Below are positions 30,364 to 37,254 of a stretch of DNA of 38,663 nt, piece after piece. Position 1 is the stretch's first letter. Every line of letters starts with the position of its first letter. Both the position numbers and the translations under genes were made by a program. The notes under the pieces are model-generated. The model was not told the DNA's origin. It searched no databases and saw only the letters and a list, made by a program, of their open reading frames with translations. The DNA comes from Gammaproteobacteria bacterium (GTDB lineage: Bacteria; Pseudomonadota; Gammaproteobacteria; SZUA-140), in contig JALSIC010000094.1 in NCBI GenBank assembly GCA_026981935.1, positions 1 through 38,663 on the forward strand, read 5' to 3'.

Positions 30364-31452
30364 TCATTTCTCTGCGAGCAGGGCATTGTAAGCCTCCAGG
30401 TGCCGCGCCATGGCCCGTTCCGTGGCAAAGACGTCACTGACGTACCGGCGGCCCGCCATGCCCTTCTCGCGCCATCGATCGTTCTGCAGCAGGTACTCCA
30501 GCCCGCGGGCAAAGTCGTCCCGGCCGGCATGGTAGCCGAAGCGCGAGGCAAAGCCGTCGGGATTGACCGCGCTTAAGATGGCGCAGCCATGCGCGGCGGC
30601 CTCGAGAAAGGAATTGGGCAGGGCCTCGCGCGTGGCGGTGTTGATCATGATCCAGCCCTTGCCGAGTATCTCGCCGTGCAGGGACGAACTGAACTGGTCC
30701 ACATGACCGGTCATGGTGACATTGGGCAGGTGGCCGAAGCGCGCGTGCAGGCGCTCCTCCCAGGCCTTGTCACGGGATTTGCCCGCAATGATGAAGTCCA
30801 CGTCGGGGAACTGGCGGGCGAGTTCCAGGGCCAGCTCGGGGCGCTTTCTGCGATCCAGGCGGGCCATGTAGCACACCGTGGGCCTGTCGGCTTTGGCGAT
30901 GCGGTGGGGTATGGCCACAGGCGTGGGCAGGAAACGCGGTTCCACGCGCGGCCGGTACATGGCTTTAACTTTTGCCACGAGATCATTGGCTATTGTATAG
31001 ACGGCGTCGGCATTCTTGACGGTATGCCAGACGAAGGGGTTGTGTTCGAACAGATAGTTGTGGAGTACCTGCGCGCGGTTGAGCGAGGGGTCCCTGAACT
31101 CCAGCCACCAGTCATGATGATTGCGGGGGTCGCGGCAGGTGATCATATGACGGCGACGGGGCAGGTGGCGCCGGGCCTGGAAACTGATCCAGGAGGGTTC
31201 GCAGGAGTGGTAGATCTGGGCATCGGCCCTGCGCAGGCAGGCGACCGCCTCCCAGGGCCGGGCCGGCGAAAAGCCGAGCACGGTGATGCCGTCGAGTTTT
31301 TCCACGGGCCGCTGGCCAGCCCGTCGGGGGACGACGGCATAGACTTCATGGCCCAGGCGCGCCAGATGGCCGCCGATGGTCCGGGTCGCGCGGCCGAAGC
31401 CGCCGTATTTTCCCCAGGCGAAGATTTCCACGCTGATGAGACAGATCCGCAT
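30364..31452 (-). CDS. GT4-family glycosyltransferase
   Basis: A 362-residue GT-B fold enzyme. The N terminus MRICLISVEIFAWGKYGGFGRA is the usual GT4 opening with a Gly-rich acceptor loop. The C-terminal half has the nucleotide-sugar site: VCYMARLDRRKRPELALELA, then the family E-x7-E motif in EALPNSFLEAAAHGCAIL. The donor and acceptor cannot be told from sequence. The ATG at 31452 has an AGGAG site upstream; the open frame further upstream overlaps the next gene and is not used. It is the last gene of the minus-strand polysaccharide cluster, 20 bp after the membrane protein gene. Confidence 0.9.
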   Translation of the reverse strand: MRICLISVEIFAWGKYGGFGRATRTIGGHLARLGHEVYAVVPRRAGQRPVEKLDGITVLGFSPARPWEAVACLRRADAQIYHSCEPSWISFQARRHLPRRRHMITCRDPRNHHDWWLEFRDPSLNRAQVLHNYLFEHNPFVWHTVKNADAVYTIANDLVAKVKAMYRPRVEPRFLPTPVAIPHRIAKADRPTVCYMARLDRRKRPELALELARQFPDVDFIIAGKSRDKAWEERLHARFGHLPNVTMTGHVDQFSSSLHGEILGKGWIMINTATREALPNSFLEAAAHGCAILSAVNPDGFASRFGYHAGRDDFARGLEYLLQNDRWREKGMAGRRYVSDVFATERAMARHLEAYNALLAEK

Positions 31453-31472
31453 GCCAGGAATCTCCTGTATGG

Positions 31473-32465
31473 TCAGGGAGAACCGTGTCTGCCCGTATCG
31501 TGGGTAACAGCCTTGCCGTGTATCTGAACCTGGAAAACCACGCCCAGCAGGGAGAACAGCAGGCTGCGCACGAAGATCAGCAGCGAGAGCGCCAGGGCGG
31601 CCTCGCCCGGTACCCCGTATGGCATGAGGAAAAAGGCGAAGCCGGCCTCCCGCACGCCAAGCCCGCCCACGGAGACGGGGAACATCAGGACAAGGGTGAC
31701 CACCGCCCGTATCCAGCCCAGCGTGTCGTAATCCACGGCGATCCCCAGGCCTGTCGCGAAAAGGAAAATGCACAAGGTGACAAGGAACTGGCGGGCCAGG
31801 CAGATGGAAAAGATCCGGGCATGAAAGGCTGCGGAACACCCCCGATAGAGCGCAAAGGCCTCGAACACCTTGTTCAGTTTTTCCCTCAGCGAGGCTGGCA
31901 GAAGTGCGGTTCTGAGCGCCTGACGCAACACATCGTGACAGCGGGCATTGAAGACCAGCAGATAGATGAAGGCCAGGAGGCCTGCCAGCAGCATCAGGTT
32001 TTCCCAGCTGAACCAGCGTCCCTCGGCCTGCCGGTCCACCAGCCAGAAGAACAGGCCTGTCACTGCCACCACCGTGATCTCCAGCAGCCGGTTGAAAAGC
32101 ACGACGGCCGCGGCTTGCGCGCGTTTCCTGTCGGGGCGCGAAAGATAATACCAGCGGACCGCGGCACCGCCGAGCACGCCCGGGATGACCAGGCTGTACA
32201 GCTTGGCGATCATGTTGATGCGAAAGACATCGGATGTGCTCAGGGCGAAACCGTGGGGTGCCATCATGGCCTTGAACTGATAGGCGTTGAGAACGTGGGC
32301 AAGCAGCATGGTTGCGAGTCCCGCAATGAAAAATGCCGGATCGACTGCGCTCATGATGGCGAGAGTCTCGCCCAGATGGAACTCCCGGAAGAGCAGATAG
32401 AGGATCAGCAAGGTGGCGGTCACCTTGGCGAGGTAGGCGATGTATTTCTTGTTTCTTTCTGTCAT
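31473..32465 (-). CDS. UPF0104 / lysylphosphatidylglycerol synthase TM-type membrane protein
   Basis: A 330-residue integral membrane protein with about eight hydrophobic segments. Motifs of the flippase-like UPF0104 (AglD/LPG synthase TM) family are visible: SLVIPGVLGGAAVRWYYLSR, VVLFNRLLEITVVAVTGL, and MFPVSVGGLGVREAGFAFFL (the conserved P-x-S-x-G-G-x-G-x-R-E). Members near glycosyltransferases are thought to help move lipid-linked sugars, but proof is limited. The start ATG at 32465 fits the first transmembrane segment; no strong ribosome binding site was seen. It lies between glycosyltransferase genes. Confidence 0.87.
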   Translation of the reverse strand: MTERNKKYIAYLAKVTATLLILYLLFREFHLGETLAIMSAVDPAFFIAGLATMLLAHVLNAYQFKAMMAPHGFALSTSDVFRINMIAKLYSLVIPGVLGGAAVRWYYLSRPDRKRAQAAAVVLFNRLLEITVVAVTGLFFWLVDRQAEGRWFSWENLMLLAGLLAFIYLLVFNARCHDVLRQALRTALLPASLREKLNKVFEAFALYRGCSAAFHARIFSICLARQFLVTLCIFLFATGLGIAVDYDTLGWIRAVVTLVLMFPVSVGGLGVREAGFAFFLMPYGVPGEAALALSLLIFVRSLLFSLLGVVFQVQIHGKAVTHDTGRHGSP

Positions 32466-32479
32466 GGGTAAGCCGGATT

Positions 32480-32680
32480 CTACATTACCGTCCAGTGCTC
32501 CTGGTTGTACAGGGCTTGTCTCCAGGCCGCAAGACCACCGGCAAGGAGAGGGAAAGACCTGTTGTTCCGGAGCAACTCCCACGGGAATCCGCAGGCCTGG
32601 ATTTTTTCGCCGCTCCAGAAAACCGCAAAGCGCCCCTTGCTGGATAAGCCCTGCCACTCAAAAGGGCCGATGCCCTTCAT
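32480..32680 (-). pseudogene. Out-of-frame C-terminal remnant of the GT2 gene
   Basis: A 66-codon open stretch (product begins MKGIGPFEWQGLSSKG) directly after the broken GT2 gene. If the 170-bp insertion in that gene is removed, the frame reads ...LETDPFLDEIRKRKKLPTHEG and stops after HRPF, while this stretch continues one frame over. It therefore looks like the original C-terminal part, separated by a second, single-base lesion. I do not recognise a domain in it. Confidence 0.5.
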
Positions 32681-32697
32681 GAGTCGGCAGTTTCTTT

Positions 32698-32738
32698 CTT
32701 TTCCTTATCTCATCGAGAAAAGGGTCTGTTTCCAGATA
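32698..32738. repeat. 41-bp direct repeat, copy 1
   Basis: Identical over 41 bases to 32868-32908, 170 bp away. The repeated sequence is coding DNA of the GT2 gene (YLETDPFLDEIRK). The 129 bp between the copies contain a palindromic element. Confidence 0.92.
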
Positions 32739-32771
32739 TTAAGGGTCTCATAATTGTCCATATCAAAATGT

Positions 32772-32863
32772 GTAGCCCGGATGGAGTGGAACGTAATCCG
32801 GGTGCAGGGGTTTTGCCGTCTGGTTTCCTGGATTCCGCGCTTGCAGCGCTTCATCCAGGCTAC
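32772..32863. repeat. Palindromic MITE-like element inside the GT2 gene
   Basis: A 92-bp element with imperfect terminal inverted repeats GTAGCCCGGATGGAG / CTTCATCCAGGCTAC and a second inner pair (GTAATCCGGG / CTGGATTCCG). The motif GTAGCCCGGATG is known from many proteobacterial intergenic repeats. Two related copies lie at 34396-34464 and 34566-34649. Confidence 0.82.
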
Positions 32864-32867
32864 CGGA

Positions 32868-32908
32868 CTTTTCCTTATCTCATCGAGAAAAGGGTCTGTT
32901 TCCAGATA
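32868..32908. repeat. 41-bp direct repeat, copy 2
   Basis: The copy still in frame with the GT2 N-terminal region. Identical to 32698-32738. Confidence 0.92.
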
Positions 32909-33195
32909 GTTGCCACCGGCGCCATCGGCGGCATGCCGCATCATGGCATCGACCAGATGTTGCAGCCAGTGTGCCGGCGGGAGGCAATCGTCATCGAGAA
33001 AGGCGATGAGATCGCCCCGGGTCCTGGCGATGCCCTGGTTGCGGGCCCAGGATGGCCCGCGCAGCGCGTGGTCCCGGATGACCAGGACTTCGTCCGGCTT
33101 GAGCGTCTGCTGCGCAACTGCGCGCAGGCATGCGGAGAGGGTATGGCTGTCAGGGCGGCTGGGTATGACCAGGGACAGGACCTGACGCGGAACGC

Positions 33196-34344
33196 TCATG
33201 GCCGCTTGCCCTGTGCAGGCTGGCGCAGATGGGGGGCGTACAGCTTGCGGTATTGCGCGGCCACCACTTGCCAGGTGAACAACCGGGTCACCCGTTCCCG
33301 GGCCCGCCTGCCCAGGTCTTCACAGAGGGTTGTATCCGCCAGAAGCTGCGACAAGGCATCCCGCAGCGCCTGCGGATCCCGGGGGGGCACGAGGCGGGCG
33401 GCGTCACCGACGACTTCCGCACATCCCGTGCCATCCGTGGTGATGATGGCACAGCCCGCGGCCATGGCCTCGAGCAGGACGACAGGGAAGTTTTCTGCCT
33501 CGGAAGTGAAAACGAAGATGCGGGAGGTCTCATAAAGATCCCGCAGGTCCGGGCTCTTGTTGTCGAGGAAACCATGGAAGATCACCGGTACGCCTTCCGC
33601 GCGGGCCAGTTCCTTCAGGGCGGGCAGATAGGGGCCGTCGCCGACGATGTGCGTATCGATCTCAAGATCCATCCCGGCCAGTGCGCGAATGAGATACTGC
33701 GCGCCCTTGCGCTGGAAGAGCCGCGAGACAAGCAGAACGCGGTCCTGCCTGGGTCGGGTGGCATCAAAACGGCAGGGATCGATGGCATTGGGGATGATGG
33801 TGGTTCTGGCCTCCGGCGCCTTGTCCCGCACCAGTGCCTCGATGGTCCGGCTGGGGCAGACGATCATGTCGGCATTTCTGACGACGGCCTTCCACAACGG
33901 TGACAGCAGGTGGTGGAGCCGCGTGAAACGGTCGGGGTTGTAACCCGGCACGTCGGAGCCATGCGCCGTCACGATGTAGGGCAGGCCGGTCAGTTTCTTG
34001 ATCGCCAGGGCAACCACGCCATCGGGAAAGATGAAATTGGTGTGATTGAGCTTGTAATCGCTGGTACGTTTGAGTCGCATGGCCCGCCAGGCGGCCGTTG
34101 CCAGGTACGGGATCATTTCCACGGCGCGGCAGCGTGACAGGTCCTTGCGCCATGTAAAGACACGGTGGATGGTCATCGTGGCCTTTTTTTCCAGGCGCTG
34201 CAGTCCCTGAAAATGCATGGTGACGAGATCGATCTTCAGGTCGTGATCTGACTGCAACGCCTCGCACAGGCCGGCAATGACCCGCGCACCGCCTCCACCG
34301 AGAGGTGGATATTCGTAGCAGAGCATCAATATGCGACTGGGCAA
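33196..34344 (-). CDS. GT4-family glycosyltransferase
   Basis: A 382-residue GT-B fold enzyme, first gene of the cluster. The N terminus has ILMLCYEYPPLGGGGARVI with the Gly-rich loop, the middle TAHGSDVPGYNP, and the C-terminal domain VLLVSRLFQRKGAQYLIRA, HIVGDGPYLPALK and the E-x7-E motif in EAENFPVVLLEAMAAGCAII. It probably adds a sugar to a lipid-linked or surface glycan; substrates are unknown. The start is a TTG at 34344 with AGGAGT eight bases upstream; an ATG at 34326 would drop six residues. Its stop overlaps the GT2 start. Confidence 0.92.
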   Translation of the reverse strand: MPSRILMLCYEYPPLGGGGARVIAGLCEALQSDHDLKIDLVTMHFQGLQRLEKKATMTIHRVFTWRKDLSRCRAVEMIPYLATAAWRAMRLKRTSDYKLNHTNFIFPDGVVALAIKKLTGLPYIVTAHGSDVPGYNPDRFTRLHHLLSPLWKAVVRNADMIVCPSRTIEALVRDKAPEARTTIIPNAIDPCRFDATRPRQDRVLLVSRLFQRKGAQYLIRALAGMDLEIDTHIVGDGPYLPALKELARAEGVPVIFHGFLDNKSPDLRDLYETSRIFVFTSEAENFPVVLLEAMAAGCAIITTDGTGCAEVVGDAARLVPPRDPQALRDALSQLLADTTLCEDLGRRARERVTRLFTWQVVAAQYRKLYAPHLRQPAQGKRP

Positions 34345-34395
34345 AGTGCAGGACTCCTGTTCGTATTATTATTGTTGTCTGAATGCATGACATTC

Positions 34396-34464
34396 GCAGC
34401 CCGGATGGAGAAGCGGATTCCGGGGTACGAGGCGTCTCTCCCGGATTCCGGCCATGCAGGCTGC
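34396..34464. repeat. MITE-like palindromic element, second copy
   Basis: Begins GCAGCCCGGATGGAG and ends CCATGCAGGCTGC, with inner inverted CGGATTCCGG / CCCGGATTCCGG motifs. Same family as 32772-32863, with shorter middle. Confidence 0.72.
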
Positions 34465-34565
34465 ACAATGGCCTGCTGTTCAAGTAACCAAATTGAATAT
34501 TATACAGTCTGAGGCAGGGGCGAGGACCGGTTCAATATTGGGGGTTATCGATCGGCATGACATGG

Positions 34566-34649
34566 GCAGCCCGCATGGAGGGGAGCGAGGCGTGGCATGG
34601 ACTGTGTTTCTCCACGGATGCCGGCCCTTACGGTCTGCATCCAGGCTGC
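34566..34649. repeat. MITE-like palindromic element, third copy (diverged)
   Basis: Begins GCAGCCCGCATGGAG and ends GCATCCAGGCTGC. The ends match the other two copies but the middle has diverged strongly. Confidence 0.6.
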
Positions 34650-34712
34650 AGGCGGCCCTCAGCCTACAATGCAAGTCATGGTAGTCTGGGTTTGTCTTTC
34701 CAGGTCACGCCT

Positions 34713-35039
34713 GTCATTTCGAGCGCAGCGGGAAATCTTGGGGGCGGCGGGGCAGGATTTCTCCCTGCGGTCGAAATGACACTTCTTCGTCATTCCGAGC
34801 GCAGCGAGGAATCCGAAACCGGCGGCACAAGATTTCTCCCTTCGGTCGAAATGACAAGGGGGAGTCGAAATGACAAGGGGGTAGGGTCGAAATGACAGGG
34901 GAAGTGGGGTCGAAATGACACTTCTTCGTCATTCCGAGCGCAGCGAGGAATCCGAAACCGGCGGCACAAGATTTCTCCCTTCGGTCGAAATGACAAAGGA
35001 GTGAGGTCGAAATGACAAGGGAGTGGGTCGACATGACAA
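34713..35039. repeat. Array of GTCATT/AATGAC palindromic repeats
   Basis: Three complete units of 67-68 bp at 34713-34780, 34789-34855 and 34928-34994, each starting GTCATTYCGAGCGCAGCG and ending GGTCGAAATGAC. The last two are identical over about 79 bp (34779-34857 and 34918-34996). Between and after them are short end fragments GGTCGAAATGAC spaced 19-25 bp apart. It is the same family as 29626-29820. Unequal units and inverted ends exclude a CRISPR. Confidence 0.88.
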
Positions 35040-35113
35040 AAGGGGGTGGTGGCAAAAACAAGGAGATGCCGATCCTCGGGGGCTGCATTCAGGCAGCGCG
35101 ACAGCCGTAAGTC

Positions 35114-37018
35114 TCAATAGTTGGCCCGTTCCTCGAACTCGAGGCGGCGCATCTCGCGCCAGGGAGGGCAGGTCTTGCATTCGAAGCCGCTGGCTTCGGG
35201 GATGTTGGCCAGGCGCGAGGCCTCCAGGGCCACGCACATGCGCACGGCCTCTTCGCTGAGAGGGCGACGCTGCACGTGACCCTGCTTGCCTTTGCGGTTG
35301 TCTTTGGATTTGTCTTTGGGCGTGTTTCCGGTCTTGTCCTTGTGCCTGTCTTCGGCCGCGTTGCCGGACGGCGTGGTGAATTGCGCCGTCAGGTGTGCCA
35401 GGGCACGCGCGAGGTTGAGATGGGCGTAGACATGGTCATAGCGCGTCCAGTCCTTTTCCCGGAAGCTGTTTCCCATGCCGAACAGATCCCGGTAGTCCAG
35501 ACTGTCGCGCACGGGGACGTAATGGGGCGAGTCCGCGGTGGGCTGACGGCGCAGTACCGCCAGCACGTCCTCGCAGCGGCGGATGTCGGGCGAGAGATGA
35601 CGGGTGACGATGCGGCTGTTCTTGACGCTGCGCACCTTGGCGATGCTGACGGCATAGGCGCCCGGTTCGAAGGCGACGAAGTTGTCCAGGGTGCCGGTGC
35701 GCCCCAGTTTCTCGGTCTTGCCCCGGTCCAGGGAGCGGTCGTAGTCCACGGTGGAACCGATGTTGAGGGTCCCGATGGCGACGAAGCGGGATTGCGCCTC
35801 GTTGCGGCACAGGCCCAGGTCGAAGCGTGTCTCTCCGCTGAACTGGGGCCGCATGGTATGGGCGGAGAACCAGAAATTGCCGTAGCGCGGCAAGGGCTCG
35901 AACAACGGTGCCAGCCGGCACAGGGTGTCCTGGTTGTTCAGCACCACCCGGGCGATGGGCGAGAGGCTGTCCAGGGGATAATGGGCGGCGATGATGCGCA
36001 CGGGAGGCGGATCGTCGGCCTGGCGGCATTGATACCAGCGCACCTGGCTGACGATGTCCTGCCCTGTCTGGTCGCAGTCGATGGCATCATCGTGAGCGGT
36101 GGTGGTGGAGAGCCAGCCGCTCAGGCCGTACCACTCCTTCCTGAAATTGGCGGCGCTGACGAAGCTGCCCTCGTCGTGGTAGTCCGAGCTGTCCACCAGG
36201 AGGATCTCCGCGCCGTCCTTGTAGGTGAGTTTCGCCGCGAGATAGCAGCCGGCCTTGATGTGCTGATAGCGCACCTTGTCGTTGACGACGCACGCGCGGT
36301 AGAGACGCCCGGCATCGAAATTGTCCTCGTAGCGCCAGTCGCCCATGACGGCGGGATCCAGTTCCTCGAAATTACCCAGGTTGAAGGCGTGGATGCGGGC
36401 GAGGACCTGGTACTTGTCCTGCGGGGTGTTGAGCCGGGTATCCAGGGCCACGGGACTGTCGAAGCACAGGCGGTTGCGCGCGGGCATGGCCGGCGTATAG
36501 CCCGCGCCCAGGTAATCGTGGTTGCCGATGACATAGAAGATGGGCGTGGCCTCCCCGCGGCGCGTGCCCTCGCCCCGGCGGTAGGACGCCAGGATGTCGA
36601 AGACCGCATCCAGCTCGTCGCGGCAGCCGCTCTCGGCGCCGTTGCCCAGGTAGAGAATGATGTCCACCCGCTCCTCGTCGATGAGGCGGCGCAGGGCATG
36701 GGCCAGCATCTCGGGCGCCAGCCGGTTGAGCGCGGGGGGGCGGCGGGTGGCGGGCGCGGCGGGTTTCCGGGTGCCGTCGCGGCTCAGCGTCTCCAGGTTC
36801 TGTTCCGTGGCGATGCGGGTGTCGGCGAGGAGGCCGATCTTGAGTCCGTCCATGGCGAGGCTCAGCAGGGGGACGTCCTCGTAGGTGGTCCATTGCTGGG
36901 GCGCGCTGCGCGGCTTGACTGCGGTACAGGACGCAAGGACGAGCGTCACGGCGAGGGCCAGGAGAACCACCGCGCAGTCAGGCAGGGATGGCGGTGGGTC
37001 GGACTGGGCTGGGGACAC
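35114..37018 (-). CDS. Lipoprotein with degenerate calcineurin-like phosphoesterase fold
   Basis: A 634-residue predicted lipoprotein: hydrophobic segment with lipobox LASC (Cys 31). The order of motifs follows metallophosphoesterases: GLLADTRI (65-68; usual D-x-H is D-T-R), LYLGNGAE (124-129; usual GDxxD is GNGAE), VIGNHDYLG (165-168, intact), IIAAHYPLD (His 346, intact) and WFSAHTM (387; usual GHxH is AHTM). Several metal ligands are thus missing, so activity is doubtful. After about residue 540 comes a charged Lys/Asp/Asn-rich linker (DKTGNTPKDKSKDNRKGKQ) and a short tail with a CKTC motif. The GTG start at 37018 has a GGAGG site seven bases upstream. It lies downstream of the DUF5666-type gene on the same strand. 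Role unknown. Confidence 0.72.
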   Translation of the reverse strand: MSPAQSDPPPSLPDCAVVLLALAVTLVLASCTAVKPRSAPQQWTTYEDVPLLSLAMDGLKIGLLADTRIATEQNLETLSRDGTRKPAAPATRRPPALNRLAPEMLAHALRRLIDEERVDIILYLGNGAESGCRDELDAVFDILASYRRGEGTRRGEATPIFYVIGNHDYLGAGYTPAMPARNRLCFDSPVALDTRLNTPQDKYQVLARIHAFNLGNFEELDPAVMGDWRYEDNFDAGRLYRACVVNDKVRYQHIKAGCYLAAKLTYKDGAEILLVDSSDYHDEGSFVSAANFRKEWYGLSGWLSTTTAHDDAIDCDQTGQDIVSQVRWYQCRQADDPPPVRIIAAHYPLDSLSPIARVVLNNQDTLCRLAPLFEPLPRYGNFWFSAHTMRPQFSGETRFDLGLCRNEAQSRFVAIGTLNIGSTVDYDRSLDRGKTEKLGRTGTLDNFVAFEPGAYAVSIAKVRSVKNSRIVTRHLSPDIRRCEDVLAVLRRQPTADSPHYVPVRDSLDYRDLFGMGNSFREKDWTRYDHVYAHLNLARALAHLTAQFTTPSGNAAEDRHKDKTGNTPKDKSKDNRKGKQGHVQRRPLSEEAVRMCVALEASRLANIPEASGFECKTCPPWREMRRLEFEERANY

Positions 37019-37192
37019 GACAAAACCTCCGCTGCGCGCATGAAACCTCGGGTGGCTGTCTGTCCGTCCCTGGCCGAGGACGTTTTTTCTTCGGCGCCGC
37101 TTCCGGGGACGCCGGCACCTGAGTAACCTGAATCTACTCTAAGCCAAAGCCGCCCGCATGGCAAACCCGGCGCCATTCGGGTCGCCTGTCCC

Positions 37193-37242
37193 TTTCAGTA
37201 TCCGGTTTCAATATCCGGCTCACTATCCCGTTCAATGCCCGG
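37193..37242. repeat. Four degenerate 12-13 bp tandem repeats
   Basis: Units TTTCAGTATCCGG, TTTCAATATCCGG, CTCACTATCCCG and TTCAATGCCCGG follow each other directly, ending 12 bp before the stop codon of the DUF5666-type gene. They lie between it and the lipoprotein gene. Function unknown; there is no hairpin with a T-run. Confidence 0.6.
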
Positions 37243-37254
37243 CCCCGGGTCCGG

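Larger units (their letters stand above)
32705..33199 (-). pseudogene. Interrupted GT2-family glycosyltransferase
   Basis: The first ~95 residues are the start of a GT2 glycosyltransferase: LSLVIPSRPDSHTLSACLRAVAQQTLKPDEVLVI, GPSWARNQGIARTRGDLIAFLDDDCLPP with its DDD metal motif. After GGNYLETDPFLDEIRK the frame enters a 170-bp insertion consisting of a palindromic repeat element and a duplicate of the preceding 41 bp, and ends after 164 residues, far short of the 250-300 usual for the family. The catalytic core is cut before the acceptor-binding part, so it is probably inactive. Its ATG overlaps the stop of the GT4 gene upstream (ATGA). Confidence 0.82.
34345..35113. other. Gene-free repeat-rich interval upstream of the polysaccharide cluster
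   Basis: No credible gene in 769 bp. Its left part must contain the promoter of the GT cluster: an AT-rich stretch at 34361-34380 next to the GT4 start and another at 34485-34505. Two MITE-like copies (34396-34464, 34566-34649) and a long array of GTCATT/AATGAC repeats (34713-35039) fill the rest. Confidence 0.75.

Noticed and set aside
34713-35039. Possible CRISPR array
   Set aside because: Repeats are palindromic ended, of unequal length and spacing, some only partial, without unique spacers of constant size and without cas genes.
35276-37126. Plus-strand open frame of 616 codons
   Set aside because: Antisense to the lipoprotein gene, whose lipobox, motifs and ribosome binding site are convincing.
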